The notes: generated by a model not told the origin, from the letters alone. DNA of 64,000 bases from Xanthostigma xanthostigma (GCA_963575645.1 OY754464.1:46490192-46554191); one strand, 5' to 3'. Counted from the stretch's first letter, positions 10,193 through 21,852 are shown. Numbers and translations: made by a program.

Positions 10193-10867
10193 CTAAATAA
10201 ATTACCCAAAATTATTTTTTTTCTTTTTAGTATACATTTCAATAAAAACTTGTCTATATGTACAAAGTTTTTTTTTCAATAATATTTTATTTTTTTCTTT
10301 TCGCTCTTTTGAAGTTCTTACTATTAAAATATTAATTTATTACAATTAATTGATTATAAATTCTAAAAACGATTGAATTAATTATGTATTGTCATCGGAA
10401 ATATATATTATGCATACAAAATTTCAAATCGATCGGATATATGATGTCCGCCATATTAGATTTACAAAAACGTCGCATCGCTTATTGTATACCACTCGTT
10501 AAACTCTTTCATTTGATACCCATATTATATCAAGAAGTTGTCAATTCTATGGTAATCCACTAGTTTAATTATATCTAGCCAAAATTTTGATTGCAAGATT
10601 TGACTCAAACTGACATCCTATCAAAAATAGTGGCAAGTTTAAATGAAAACTTGTAAAAAACAAAATTGTGTGTTAATTCTGACCAAGAGTTTAAACTAAA
10701 TGGTTCCCTTGCAGAAATATTCAGGCGCGGCGGAAGACCTGTGGTGTGTGTTGAGAGCTCACCACACGTGAAAATTTCGTATGGTGAATTCACCATAGGG
10801 AATTTTCATAAGATTTGTGGAATATCTGATACAACGGCTATACATAGTCTTCTTTTGGAGTTGCAAA
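10193..10867. other. Non-coding stretch with a LINE-tail fragment
   Basis: At 10385-10480 'ttgtcatcggaaatatatat' followed by 'aaatttcaaatcgatcgg' matches the tail type repeated at 43193-43745. The rest has no gene that I can support. Overlapping frames at 10605-10980 lie on opposite strands and lack domain signatures. Confidence 0.4.
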
Positions 10868-11123
10868 CATATGAAGGGTACACGGGAAGAAGGCGATTTG
10901 TCAAAAAATGTAAATTGTGCAGGAGAGCATTTTGAAGGGTTTAAGATCGTGCCATTTACTTGCTGATGCATTTCTTTCAACGCTTATGTTATAACTTTTG
11001 ACCTAGCGTATTCTTGTCTAAAATGAATACACCAACAGAAAGGTACGACTACAAGATGGCATAAAAAAATTAATTTCGAATTTTTACTGACAAATCGCCT
11101 TCTTCCCGTGTACCCTTCATATG
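10868..11123. repeat. Perfect 36 bp inverted repeat
   Basis: The arm 10868-10903 ('catatgaagggtacacggga' onward) is the exact reverse complement of 11088-11123. The 184 bp spacer holds no gene. Short flanking similarity suggests the ends of a small DNA element. Confidence 0.75.
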
Positions 11124-11254
11124 TGAAAACTAAGATTCGTCACGAGTTTGATAAAAATTAAAAAGTTTCGCAATTTTTGCGTTTATGTATTATTGTATAT
11201 GACTCTCCAATCTTTTGCGGTTGTTTGATCATTTTTAGGCGCGAATAGCGTAAG

Positions 11255-11640
11255 CTAAAGCGTCTATTTGTTTATTTTCTGAGATCCCCCCTCCCCTCCC
11301 GCCGGTAAGTGATCACACAACTCACTCACCACAGGCTTTAAAAACTTGTCGCCGCGCCTGGACATATTGAAATATTTGGTGCTCGGGGGAGAAATTTTCT
11401 TTTCGACGCTCGCCCAGATTTGCAGAGATTTTGCCAACATACTCATTTCACGATCATCTGCGATGCTTTTCTCTTGTTTCATCAGAATACAAAACACACC
11501 TCCAGTTCAATCATTCCTTTAAATATAGAAATTTATTTTAATGACATTTTTTGTGCAAAATATTGCCAAATGTTAACCTTATCAGTTGGATCGCGTATTT
11601 TAGGCTTTAGCGTACGATAAATAAGCAAACATGATTCGGC
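11255..11640. repeat. Dispersed repeat family, copy 3, with inverted flanks
   Basis: Carries 'tgtttcatcagaatacaaaa' and 'cctccagttcaatcattcc', related to the repeat at 1672-2055. Flanking words 'gctaaagcgtctatttgttt' (about 11250) and 'aggctttagcgtacgataaa' (about 11603) are roughly inverted. A C-rich tract at 11285-11300 is notable but unassigned. Confidence 0.4.
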
Positions 11641-12350
11641 CTTCTCGTTTAGCCTTGTGTAAGAGCACTTTAATTATTAGATACGTATGCTAACAATACG
11701 ATTACACAACGAAAACTACAGTCTGGCACCACATTTTGTTACATTTCTCACATCAAAATGTAAACAATTGAAAATAGTAATTACAATATTTATGTACCTA
11801 TGTAACGTATAGACTGAACAATGTAAAAATTATGCAGGCGTTTTTCTCATTTCAAAAAGATTGTAGCCGACCTATCATAGGTTTATAAATTTTTGCAAGA
11901 GCAATTATTGTTTGTTGTAAGATGAAAGTTCGACAGATTATATTTTTTTCGTGGGAACGGCTGGACGATTTTAATGAGACTTGATACACAAACTAAAAAA
12001 CCTTTCATTCAGCTACGCTCGGGGATAGGATTCCCGTCAAAATCGACATAAAAGTTAACGAAGTCACGGATATTCATTGTAGACAAAAGGAAGTCTGTAT
12101 GATTGCATCGGCTAATCTCGAGAACTACTGATTTATTTGATTTGATTGTGGCTTTTACCATTCGATAAATGATAATTCATTTTTTGAGGAAGGTTTTAAG
12201 TCTATAGCTGCCCAGTTCGGCCTCATCCGGGTGCAAATCGGACTGATGCCAAGTTGGATCGAAATCAAGTTTATGTAAAAAGCATTGTGAATTATATTAA
12301 ATATTATTTATTAATACAAATATTAAGAGCACTGTGGTTGAAACAAAAAT
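11641..12350. other. Non-coding stretch with LINE-tail fragment
   Basis: The segment 11940-12200 ('cgtgggaacggctggacga', 'aatgagacttgatacaca', 'gagaactactgatttatt') reads as LINE 3' tail. Nothing else is recognisable. Confidence 0.4.
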
Positions 12351-12480
12351 AAAAAATATAGAATAGTTACTTTTTAACAGTTTTATTAGTGTTTGCTGAA
12401 GTTGAGAGCATCTATAGCTCCCGAAATATACATCCGCTAATAAAACTGTTGTGGTAAGAACTAACTATTCTATATTTTTT
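12351..12480. repeat. Hairpin MITE
   Basis: Terminal words 'aaaaaatatagaatagttac' and 'taactattctatatttttt' are inverted, and the inner arms 'acagttttattag' and 'ctaataaaactgt' extend the stem to about 50 bases. Confidence 0.7.
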
Positions 12481-13378
12481 TATTATTATTTATTAAATTT
12501 TGGTATATTTATAAACCTGCAATTATAGCGATTAATGAATTTCATTCAGAACATCCCCGAAATTTCTAACTCCCATAATTTTTCTAAAGGATTGAAAACA
12601 TACAAAAACACTATCAAGAAATTAGTTCATAAACAAGTTTTCTTTCTTTATTAAACGAGAACCCGAGTTCTTCATCAAGTAAATCTATGATCCCATCGGA
12701 AAGTCATATACGAGACAGTTTAAGCTCGGTCAAATCGTATATTCATTTTCTAATATGGGTTAACGTAAATTGCGTAATCTGAAATCAATCTTACGGTACT
12801 GTTTATATTACCTGTTGCGCCCACTTCAAATCTTCAAAACTAATTAATATTCTGTACATCAATCAGACACATGTTCGAAAACACATTATTATTACCTTGT
12901 AAATAGACAAAATTCCAGTGTATCTATTTTTATCTGACAAAAACATGCCACTCCAGTCATTATTAATTATTATAAACAAATGAAATAATTTTTTTTTTTT
13001 TTAATAATTACAAATATTCATAGGATAATTCGTAAGATAAAAGTACAGTTAAATCTAATATTAGAAAAAAATATTTTCAAACAATGTCACCGTCTTAAGG
13101 TTACCAACCCGTAGGGTTATTTAGGTAAAGCACCAATAGATAATCAATTTATTTTTGGAAAATAAACTGAAAATACTCTTGATACTTTTACCAGTTCTGG
13201 ATCGGGGAGCTAGTCTTATAATAGAGCCTAGAGAAGCCAATGGAAACGCCATTTTCCCGATTAGGAGCCACGAGACGTTTCGGTGTGAGTATATGAACGC
13301 GAAATGAACCAATTGAATCGTGTTTTATCAAAACATGAGCGAACTGGGTGGGTACTCCGCCCATTGCATTTTACTTGG
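12481..13378. other. Non-coding stretch
   Basis: AT-rich, with a T run near 12990. A minus-strand frame of 63 codons at 13121-13312 has no domain. No feature supported. Confidence 0.4.
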
Positions 13379-13573
13379 CGCAGTGGCGTACCATGAACAA
13401 ACTAACTCCCTAACTATGTTAATATTGTAGTTAATTCAAATAGTTCATCGATTAATTTAAAACTTATCTGTTATTTTTAGTAACTTAAATAAAAAATGTT
13501 TTGCGAAATAACTTAAGAAAAATTCTTTCAGAGATATGCTTTATTTTAATTATTATATTTGCATGCGCCACTG
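13379..13573. mobile_element. Possible short MITE with 'cagtggcg' ends
   Basis: 'cagtggcgtaccatg' at the left and 'gcatgcgccactg' at the right are inverted over the core 'cagtggcg'. This end type also occurs at 37694-37842. The short match makes it tentative. Confidence 0.35.
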
Positions 13574-14597
13574 GCGGCACATTTTTCATTTTCTAATGTT
13601 CCGTGTACCTCCAGAGTAGGGATTCAAGGTCAACCTGGAACGCGGTAACATCGCGTCTTCGTTCAACGTCTTATAACAGTTAGTGAGCAAGAGCTTTGAC
13701 AGTTGTAACGTGACACGGACACCGGTTTGGTGACATGTAATATTATAAACATCAGACAAGACAGGGGCGTCAACCGCAGGCAGAGATACATTTTCACTAT
13801 AATACATCACCACCACTCAGCTATGAATAAACAATGATCGTCGCATTTCATATTGAATTAATCAAACCAATATTAACAAGAGGAAAATTTGGATAATTGT
13901 TTGCGGCGGATAATATAATCTCAGGAACCACTGGCATATTCCGACGAGCAAACGCGCAACTAGATTCGCACGGTGTTCATTCGTTCATGTTGGACCGCGA
14001 TGACGTCATAATACTACTATTGGCTGGACAACTCAAATCAGATACGTCACGAGAGGTGTGTCAAGTGTTTTAGTACTATTTGAAACAAGGATGCAATTTT
14101 AAGCACACTTAAAATTGTGATTGCCTAATTCTAATCTTTACTTTTGTCCGTTTCCTTTGCTCTTTCCGGATGTGACAAGCAACGACAAATAAAGAAGTAA
14201 ACAATTAAGTTTGCGATTCAGAGAAACACACCAACTTACGCTATGCAAGTATGTGCAAAAATTTTGTGTGGCATCAGTTAGCAAATTTAAGTCGGTCGAC
14301 AAAATTTGATAAACATTCGATGGATGGCTCTGCGATTGGCACTTTACCGGGGTTTCCCAGTAAAATCTCCTGACATTAAAATTCCCTGCCATTTCCCTGA
14401 CCATAGTAAAATTTTCTGACCTTTCCAGGTTGTCTTACAGGATCGCGATGGCGTTGGCGTTCGGACACGTTTTTTTGGTAAATAAGTGAATCCGCACATG
14501 GTTACTTGTAACGGTTTTGTCAACGATAAAATTCACAAAGATGGGTCTGGTTGTCAGTGCTATCGAGTAGTTGGGTTCGTTGCTTTAAACTGTATCT
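13574..14597. other. Non-coding stretch
   Basis: No gene recognised. The palindrome 'tgacgtca' occurs near 14000 in 'cgcgatgacgtcataa', a chance or functional CREB/ATF-type site. The frames at 13586-13816 and 14138-14404 (minus) show no family features. Confidence 0.4.
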
Positions 14598-14977
14598 AAA
14601 GGCCGCTGCACACGAGACTGATTTTGCCGCTAGAACCATTGCTGGGACTTGGGCTGGCTGCCGTGCGACTTACGAATTTGGAAATGACGTCATTGCGGGC
14701 TCGCCTGCGAGGGCACAAGATCTATTTCAAAATTAGAACCGGGACTATTTTATTGCTTGTTTGTCTGCTTATTTTGACCGAGAACCAATCAGAAAACAGT
14801 ATCTTGTCACGTGAACGATATGGACAAACGCCTACAAATACTGCGCCAGTGTGTGTTCTGTTCAGAAATAATAAACGGCCACTTTTGTTAACATTCAAAC
14901 TACCACTGCTACAAAGCAAGCTCGAATTAATGTCGTGTACTTGAAAACTAGCGGCAAAACCAGCCTCGTGTGCAGCG
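14598..14977 (+). mobile_element. 'gccgctgcacacgag' MITE, copy 1
   Basis: Terminal inverted repeats of about 32 bases begin 'ggccgctgcacacgagactg', and the right end reads the complement of 'cgctgcacacgaggctgg'. Internal landmarks are 'ggaaatgacgtcattgcggg', 'aaaattagaaccggg' and 'cttgtcacgtgaacg'. Copies are at 32289-32730 (reversed) and 63147-63617. The 106-codon frame inside is discussed in the findings. Confidence 0.75.
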
Positions 14978-15429
14978 AACGTAAGAATGACAGCGTTATA
15001 CCGGAATGGTGAATTGGACACACCTACCGCTAAACTAGCCATATGCTCTATTATCGCTTTGCGCTTCAGAGCTAACTTTCGTTTATACAAGAAGTTATAA
15101 ATAGGTTAATTTCGCACGAAATCCATTCAAATTGTAGCTTTTCAAACAAGCGGAGATTCTGTGCTATAAAACGGTACCATTTTTAGATTGATTTAGGTTC
15201 ATAATTAGACCTAAAATTGTAATTGACAATCTCGAATAGCAGTCTGTACGTACGTATGTATGTACGCACGTCCGAGCTCTACAGATCTCAATTTTGGGCG
15301 GATCGCCTTGGTTTATATTTTATTCACTTTGTTTACTATCAGAGTAGAACCTTATTTAAATTCAATAAATTCAATATTTTGCACTCAAGCCTGCATAAAC
15401 ATCCATGCAAACGAATCATATGACTAAGA
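14978..15429. other. Non-coding stretch
   Basis: No gene seen. The word 'aggttcataattagacctaa' near 15195 is palindromic-like, and 'gtacgtacgtatgtatgtac' near 15246 is a short simple repeat. Confidence 0.4.
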
Positions 15430-15943
15430 GATGTGCCGGATATCCGTATCCGCGGATATCCGAGGGAGAAGAAAGATCCGTATCCGTATCCGTTAGTTTT
15501 ATGGCGGATCTTTTACCTTATTAATTTTCAATTCATAGATGAAATTTTATATATATAGGTGATTAGGTAATAATGAAAAACTGTTAAATTCCATTCAGAT
15601 TATTTTTTATTTCTTAAAATCGTATTTGGCACCTTTACCTATATTGCAAAAATTATCGTAGCATACCATACCAATAGTACATAACTCAAAGGTACCTTAT
15701 AATGAGATATTGCACATCGATCTTTGGAAAGAGACAATCTGTTATGAGAATTAACTCTTAAAGAAGTCAATAACTTTTTTCCCATAACAGCTGATAGTCT
15801 CTTTCCAAAGGTCGATGTGCAATATTTACCGCCGCGTACTCTAAGAAAGTTAAGATCCGTATCCGTATCCGCGGATCTTGAAACTAAATACCCGTATTCA
15901 GATCCGTATCCGCGGATATACATTTTTAACGATCCGGCACATC
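15430..15943. mobile_element. MITE with 'gatgtgccggat' ends and 'tatccgcggata' words
   Basis: Terminal inverted repeats 'gatgtgccggat' / 'atccggcacatc' enclose multiple copies of 'gatccgtatccg' and 'tatccgcggatat' near both ends. A second, internal hairpin at about 15705-15825 has arms 'tattgcacatcgatctttgg' and 'ccaaaggtcgatgtgcaata'. The 94-codon minus frame at 15639-15923 is made of these repeats. Confidence 0.7.
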
Positions 15944-17077
15944 ACTACATATGACCAATGTCGACGAAACAGTGTCATCGAGGCGACATACATACAATTC
16001 GCTAACACAATGAAGTCTGTATTTATACAACTGTACTGTCGCTAAACAGTACCAGCACTGGACATATCAGTAAAAAATGTACGACTTACAGCGCAAACGA
16101 ATTCTTAAAATATTTATATAATAATCAGATTTTGCGTGTGACGGTTTTTATTGGAAACTTAACTCGGATTGATTCGAGTAAAAAGTAACACATATTTTTT
16201 ATTTAAGGGATGTCAACTACGTACCAATTTTTATCAAAATTGGACTAGTAATTTTCACTAGATACGTTTTAGTATCATACTAATTAGAACAAGTTTTCAT
16301 GTTTTCATATTCATTTGTATTCGCTTCACTAGAAAACGGCTGAACTGATTTTGACGAGCTTGCTGCACTGTTAACCAACATACGTTTTTAAAATAGGCAT
16401 TATGAGAGCCTATCAACGTTCACGTATGGGAAATATCCGGGAAAAACTAGCAGCATATGAGTAAGTAGTCATAATATAATTGATGTTTTAAATACAAATT
16501 ATGATCATCTTTTTTCTCTATAATAATTTGACAGCGAAATGATCGATTCACCGTAGGTAAGCATAAATCAATTTTTTATAGTTCTCGTAGTCGTGTATCT
16601 TGTGCACATAAAAATGTTTTACGGCAATCTGTTAGATTTAAGTTATTATAACAAAGTGAAACAGTTTCAAATACCATCCTAGCGGAAAATAAAAACACCA
16701 CACGCAACAAACTTCCTAATATTTTAAAGACATACCCAGACATTTTTATTACAACAGTGAAAGCTAAATTAAAATAGGTAACGTATGAAAAAATATAAAT
16801 AAGTTCAGTACATAGCAAAGACTTGTCGTGCTCCGATTTACAACGAAAGTAAATTTTCTTACTTAAAATGTCTGGATGTACATATTTCTATGTTTAATAT
16901 TATCCTGCCCATACAACGCGCATTCTTTATTAAATCGTCCTTTTAGAACAGAAATGCCATCTTAATTCAATGCAATTCGAGAGACATTTTTCTAACATGG
17001 TTCTCCTTATCTCCATACTTCAAGATAGATACAAACTTTGACTCCTTATGATGCCAAGCGATTACGAATATAAAAAA
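15944..17077. other. Non-coding stretch with LINE-tail fragments
   Basis: Tail-like words: 'ttatcaaaattggactagta' near 16226 and 'gaaaacggctgaactgattt' near 16332. An 80-codon minus frame at 16576-16818 lacks a recognisable domain. Otherwise nothing. Confidence 0.4.
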
Positions 17078-17256
17078 AGAGTTTAGAAAAACTACAAAAA
17101 AACACGCTTTTATAGCAATGTGGACTAAAATAAAAAAAATCTAGTCTAAAACAAAAAAAAATACTCTTTTCTAGCAACGTGGACTACATATTATATATAT
17201 TTTTTTTAGCCCACATTGCTATAAAAGCGTGTTTCTTTGTAGTTTTTCTAAACTCT
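17078..17256. repeat. Hairpin MITE of the 'acacgctttta' type
   Basis: Arms 'agagtttagaaaaactacaa' plus 'acacgcttttatagcaatg' and their complement ending 'agtttttctaaactct' pair over about 50 bases with one or two differences. Related to the longer palindrome at 42957-43174. Confidence 0.75.
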
Positions 17257-18512
17257 AATTTTATTTAATAAAAGTTAGTAAAAGGGTGTTAAAAAACCTT
17301 TTTCCAAGTTTTCCAGTACTTATTTAAAACAAAACTTTTTAATTTAGAAAAAATACTCTTGAAAATGAATTGGTGCTAAGTCATTAGTTGTTCCATGGTC
17401 CTAAAAGACAGATAAAAGAAAAGTGCTCAATGCATATTTTTCTCTGATATTTTCTTGATCTATTTAAAAATTCTCTGAATTTTCCCGAGCTTCCAGGTTT
17501 GTTTGCCATCCTGTATTATTAGTATTGAGTGAGTACACAAAAAGCATTGCTTTTTACACAGACGCCTCGCCCGGACTATTTTTAGAACACAATAATTCGG
17601 CATGAAAGAGTTAACCGAACTTGTTAGTCGTTGTGCAGCGCGAGGTTAAAACACTAGACGCGAATGCATTAGATTATTTATTATACAAACGCAGATGTTC
17701 CGTACAAGATACGTAAACACGAACAGAATGCCGTCCAAAAATACCCGTCAGTGAAAATACACACGTACGTTAACATCCAAGTACAAAAAGCTTTCATAAA
17801 ATGGTCTAATGGAAAATCGCATGAGTCGAAATACAATAGCGCCTAGAACAACTTCCACTCGCTGTCCAAAAGCCAGTGAAGATTTTTCGTATAAAGTGCT
17901 TTCACAAAACAATGTAGAATGACGATGCAATAGAGTACCTAAATGAAGAATTAAGCTGTTAAGGACTTGACGGACTTGTTAGGTTCTCAATTTCTCATTT
18001 AGAAAGGGAAAGGGAAAAGGTGAGGCTGGCTCTAATGCTATACTTCGTCAGTTAAGCGATTCAATTAACAATACTTAATTTCAAGAGTGTGGTTGGCTTC
18101 AAAATACCATACAAAAGGAGACGGGATTCACTTAAAGCTGCAGGGCAAAATTTGGCAGTTGTAGCTTTCAACCCTAATCTTGGCAGTAACGCGGGTAACG
18201 GCTAGTTTAAATATTACGGTTTGTTTTCATGGTTATCTATATGTTATGTTATCAGGTCATGTAAGAATTAAGCATATTAAAGATCTACATAACAAAGGAA
18301 CAGATCTTTTTCAACTTTCAAAATATTTCCCAATTATGAAGTTCAAAAAAAATGTTTTTTGCGTAACTTCCTTGTAAAAAAATAGATAGAATAATAAACC
18401 GTCATGAAAAGTGTACCAATATTATACAGTGTGTCAAAAGTCCGGTCTACCCGATAAGAAATATTAAGCCGTTCCGGGACTTTCGAAACACCTGTATAAA
18501 AAAAACAATGTT
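17257..18512. other. Non-coding stretch
   Basis: No gene recognised. Minus frame 17748-17930 and plus frame 18180-18377 show no domain. 'acagtgtgtcaaaagtccggtc' near 18427 and 'ttccgggactttcgaaacac' near 18474 are inverted-looking MITE ends. Confidence 0.35.
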
Positions 18513-18890
18513 ATAGCATGCGCCGATTTCCTCCAAAACAATAGGGCTCTTCATATTTGCATATCAAACATTCTCAAAAAATTTGGTATCAATCAGCTCA
18601 TCCGTTTGAACCGTATCGTGTGCACAGACAAACAGTATTTTTTTTTCCAAAAATATGTTTTTTTGGATTCGGGGAACTTCAAAACGGAAAAATATTGTAT
18701 AGGTACTTCTGAAAAGTGAATTTTTACTTAAATTTATACCATTCCAATACTTGTGGTTTTGGAATGGTAAAATTATATCAAAAACTCGACATAAACTATA
18801 CTGTCTTCTGGGCGTGGTGTAGATATAGTTCATGAGGTTTACGGTACGTTGTTTGTAAGAAGTTCTATGTTCCTGCGCTGACAAAGGAAC
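18513..18890 (-). repeat. Dispersed 'gcatgcgc' repeat, reversed copy
   Basis: On the minus strand it contains 'gaagagccctattgttttgg', 'aaccgtatcgtgtgcacag' (complementary form) and a 'cattccaa' word, matching copies at 49790-50090 and 60371-60660. The 106-codon minus frame 18564-18884 is a by-product of this repeat. Confidence 0.6.
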
Positions 18891-18981
18891 AGTAGCAGAC
18901 TTGTTCCGTTCCCCTGGCGGATACTGTAATTACTAATTACAGCGGTACCCTAGTACCAGCCGTTAATATACAATGTAGAGG

Positions 18982-20147
18982 TAGGGTAAAAGCCGGATAG
19001 TTGCCCCACTTTTCAAAGAAGCTCTATTATTAAAAAATATGTACTTATTAAGAATAATGCAACACGTATATCAAAACATAGGTCTTTGATCATTCATAGT
19101 AGCCTATTTTTGAAAACATAATTAATATTGGTTTTGAGTAAATTCTGTTTAATTTGACCTCTCAAAAAAGGGATAGTTGCCTACTGTGGCGGATAGTAGC
19201 CTAACATTAAAAATGCTTCGAGGGATACTTGCCTCGTGCGGGGATAGAGGCCTCACTATGATATTTTAGATAGAAACAAATTTAGGTATATCAATTTAAG
19301 TAATCAGTCTTTATTTTTTACTGAGATCCTTTTTTATGTACTAAAAATACAACAAAAATAGCATCCGAAGTTCTAAGTCAGGGTTTTCAACTTTCCACAT
19401 CTCATGCAATGATTTTTGAATGTTTTACAAGTTTCATGCAACCACATTTGACTCATCTGACATTGAATCCAATCTGATTTCGATTTTGTAAAATTGTAAT
19501 TCTCAAAACATTCTGCGCAATAAATATAATCATCAATTGAAACTTTTTTATTCGTATTTTAATATTTTTGAATTAGCGTATTTCTTTTAATACTATCTTT
19601 TCAGTGTCTCTTATCGATTTTTCGTCCTTTTTACTTTTGATTGGTAGTCCCTTGGTGGGTTTTCCTTTAGACGTTTTTGAACTTATAACATTTTTCTAAT
19701 ATTCACTGTCAGAACTCTAAATTTCTATTCTTCTCTTCCTTAAAAAAGTCAATAGGGCGACTATCCTTTGTGATACGGATACTTGCCTTTCTTATTTGCG
19801 AAATAAATAAAAATTATTCAACAATAAAACGTAATAAACAGTGTAATTTAAACTCTGATGCATGCAAAGAAACAAAAAGTTGACTGAAACCGCAATCAAT
19901 AATAAAAATATTCAATAGAAATTACTTACCAATATAATTTCGACGCCTGTCAAAGTTTCGTCGCGGAAGATGTTTGCTCATACGCACAAAACGCATGCGT
20001 CTACTCCGATGGCTTACATGGCCCTGAGGCCCACGGGAGGGGCACTTCAAAGTGTAGTAAAGCGCAAACCCCATCAACATCTCTAACATAGTGTATTCAA
20101 AATCGAGGCATGTATCCCACTGAGGCAACTATCCGGCTTTTACCCTA
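18982..20147 (-). mobile_element. pogo-like DNA transposon remnant (24 bp perfect TIRs)
   Basis: The ends are perfect inverted repeats, starting 'tagggtaaaagccggatag' at 18982 and ending with its complement at 20147. The flanks fit a TA target duplication with element ends GGGTAAAAG. The core of the TIR recurs inside as 'ggatagttgcc', 'ggatagtagcc', 'ggatacttgcc' and 'ggatagaggcc'. On the minus strand it keeps the tail of a transposase (19373-19690) and an upstream donor 'ttggtaagtaat' near 19930. Tc1/mariner superfamily, pogo branch, from TA flanks and the zinc-finger tail. Confidence 0.75.
19373..19690 (-). pseudogene. pogo-type transposase C-terminal fragment
   Basis: From about 19543 down to the stop at 19373 the minus strand reads a cysteine-rich segment with 'YIYCAECFENYNF', 'DWIQCQMSQMWLHETC' and 'HCMRCGK'. 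This C-x2-C ... W-x-H-E-x-C ... C-x2-C-G arrangement is the small zinc-finger tail found on many pogo/jerky-like transposases. An adjacent lysine-rich stretch ('SKTSKGKPTKGLPIKSKK') lies in another frame at about 19580-19690, so at least one frameshift and one stop separate them. The catalytic domain is missing. Non-functional. Confidence 0.65.
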
Positions 20148-20640
20148 TAGGTCGCGCAAAACAAGACTGACAAGCATCGGGTAATTTCGTGGAAAATCGG
20201 AGATTAACAGTGTTCTGTTGTCTTTTTCTAACTGGAAAAAACTTTCAATATGACTCGCGTTGAATTAATGAAATTTGGTTGATTGTAAATTATACACGCT
20301 CTACAGCTCAGGATATTAGTGCCTATGAGTATAGATAATTGTAAATTATAAACAGCCTAAAACCGAGATAAAATTTCAAGTGAACACATATTATTGAATT
20401 ACGCTCTTTTATGATAAAATAAATAAAACAACAAAATTATTGTGTAAAGTCACAGTTATATTGAACTCCAGCTTTTGCTTGCATTGCTTCGCTTGAGTGA
20501 AACTTGATTTTTTTCGCAGATTCTCTTGTTTCAAACAGACAAAATGCCCACAAAACCCACAAGAAAACGGAATTGCAGAGATACCACAAACTCAGGTTTT
20601 TCTGCTGTGTACCAGTGCATCTATTTATAATTCTAGCGGT
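20148..20640. other. Non-coding stretch
   Basis: No gene recognised. Opposing frames at 20437-20727 have no domain features and run into the next repeat. Confidence 0.4.
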
Positions 20641-20910
20641 CCACCCCGGTTTCAACCAAGTATAAAAGAACGGATTGGAGGGGGGGGGGTCATGAGTACG
20701 CACGTTCATCTTAGTTTACCGAGATGAATGTAGTGTCCAAATTTCATGATGATCGGAGTTACCGTTCAAAAGTTTTTGTCAGACGGACAAATTTGGAGTT
20801 ATTTTGCAACATTTTTCATTGATGCTCCGCTCCTATTGATGGTAGCGTGATATTATATAGCCTATAGCCTTCCTCGATAAATGGGCTATCCAACAGAAAA
20901 AAATTGAAAA
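20641..20910 (+). mobile_element. Non-LTR-like dispersed repeat, copy 3
   Basis: A run of 10 G ends at 20689, followed by 'catcttagtttaccgagatg', 'gatcggagttaccgttcaaa' and 'tgatgctccgctcctattga', as in 481-832. It ends at 'tcgataaatgggctatcc'. Confidence 0.65.
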
Positions 20911-20984
20911 GAAGTTTGAACCTGCAGGCCATCCCTGAAACTTCCCGCTATTTTCGAGTTCAAAAGGCACAAAAATATATAAAA

Positions 20985-21430
20985 TATAACAAGATGTTTA
21001 TTTTTAGCTCTTTGAGCTCAAAAAAAAAACACTTTCTTACGCATGTTTCGTTCACGATATCTCGTGAAAAAATGAACCGATTTTGATGCGGTTTGCGGCA
21101 ATCGACGCAGTTTTCTTAACTAAAGAAATTAATTTATTACAAAAAATCGATCTGATACGAATTTTAGGTGTAATTTTAGAAAAACACTTTTTTACGAATT
21201 TTTCGTTCACGATATCTCGTGAACAAATGAACCGATTTTGATGTTGTTTGCGGCTATCGACGCAGCTTTTTTAACTTAAGAAAGTAATTTCTTAAAAAAA
21301 TCGATCTGATTAGAATTTTAAGAGTAATTAAAAAAACACTTTCCACGAATTTTTCGTTAACGATATCTCGTGAGCAAATGAACCGATTTTGATGCGGTTT
21401 GCGGAAATCGACGCAGTTTTTTAAAAACGC
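20985..21430 (+). repeat. Three tandem ~150 bp units
   Basis: Units repeat 'cgatatctcgtgaacaaatg' and 'aaccgattttgatgcggttt' at 21053, 21208 and about 21359, with 'atcgatctgat' between. Units diverge by point changes. The wording ('aaccgattttgatg') is typical of LINE 3' tails. Confidence 0.8.
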
Positions 21431-21852
21431 TGAAAAACAAGCACGCAAACGACAAAAATATAAAAATAGAAATTATAATAATTCCGTGAGCGAACAAAAT
21501 GACCCGGTGTCTAAAATAAAATGTATTTATTATTACCTCAACTACGTAGACCAACATAATGTAGCTTGTTTGGTTACATTTTCAAATGTGAACCATAAAC
21601 GATTACGACAAATAGACATGCAATGCACGTCTGTCAGAGTCAGAATTCGATAAATCGATCAGTCCAAAACCACAGACATAATAAACTGTCTAAAGATCCA
21701 CAAAAACAGTTGAATAAAAATTATAGTTTAAATCTTTGATTAACGTCTGATTAGAACTCTTCAATAAATAAATATTGGTCGATAATTTTATTTATTGAAA
21801 AACTATAGTTTCATAAAAAAATTACATATACTTTTATTTATTTATTTTCTAC
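21431..21852. other. Non-coding stretch with a short repeated tag
   Basis: 'ctttgattaacgtctgatta' at about 21738 recurs at about 24809 and 52191, each time followed by 'gaactcttcaa', so it marks the end of a dispersed element, probably Penelope-like. Nothing else is supported. Confidence 0.45.
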
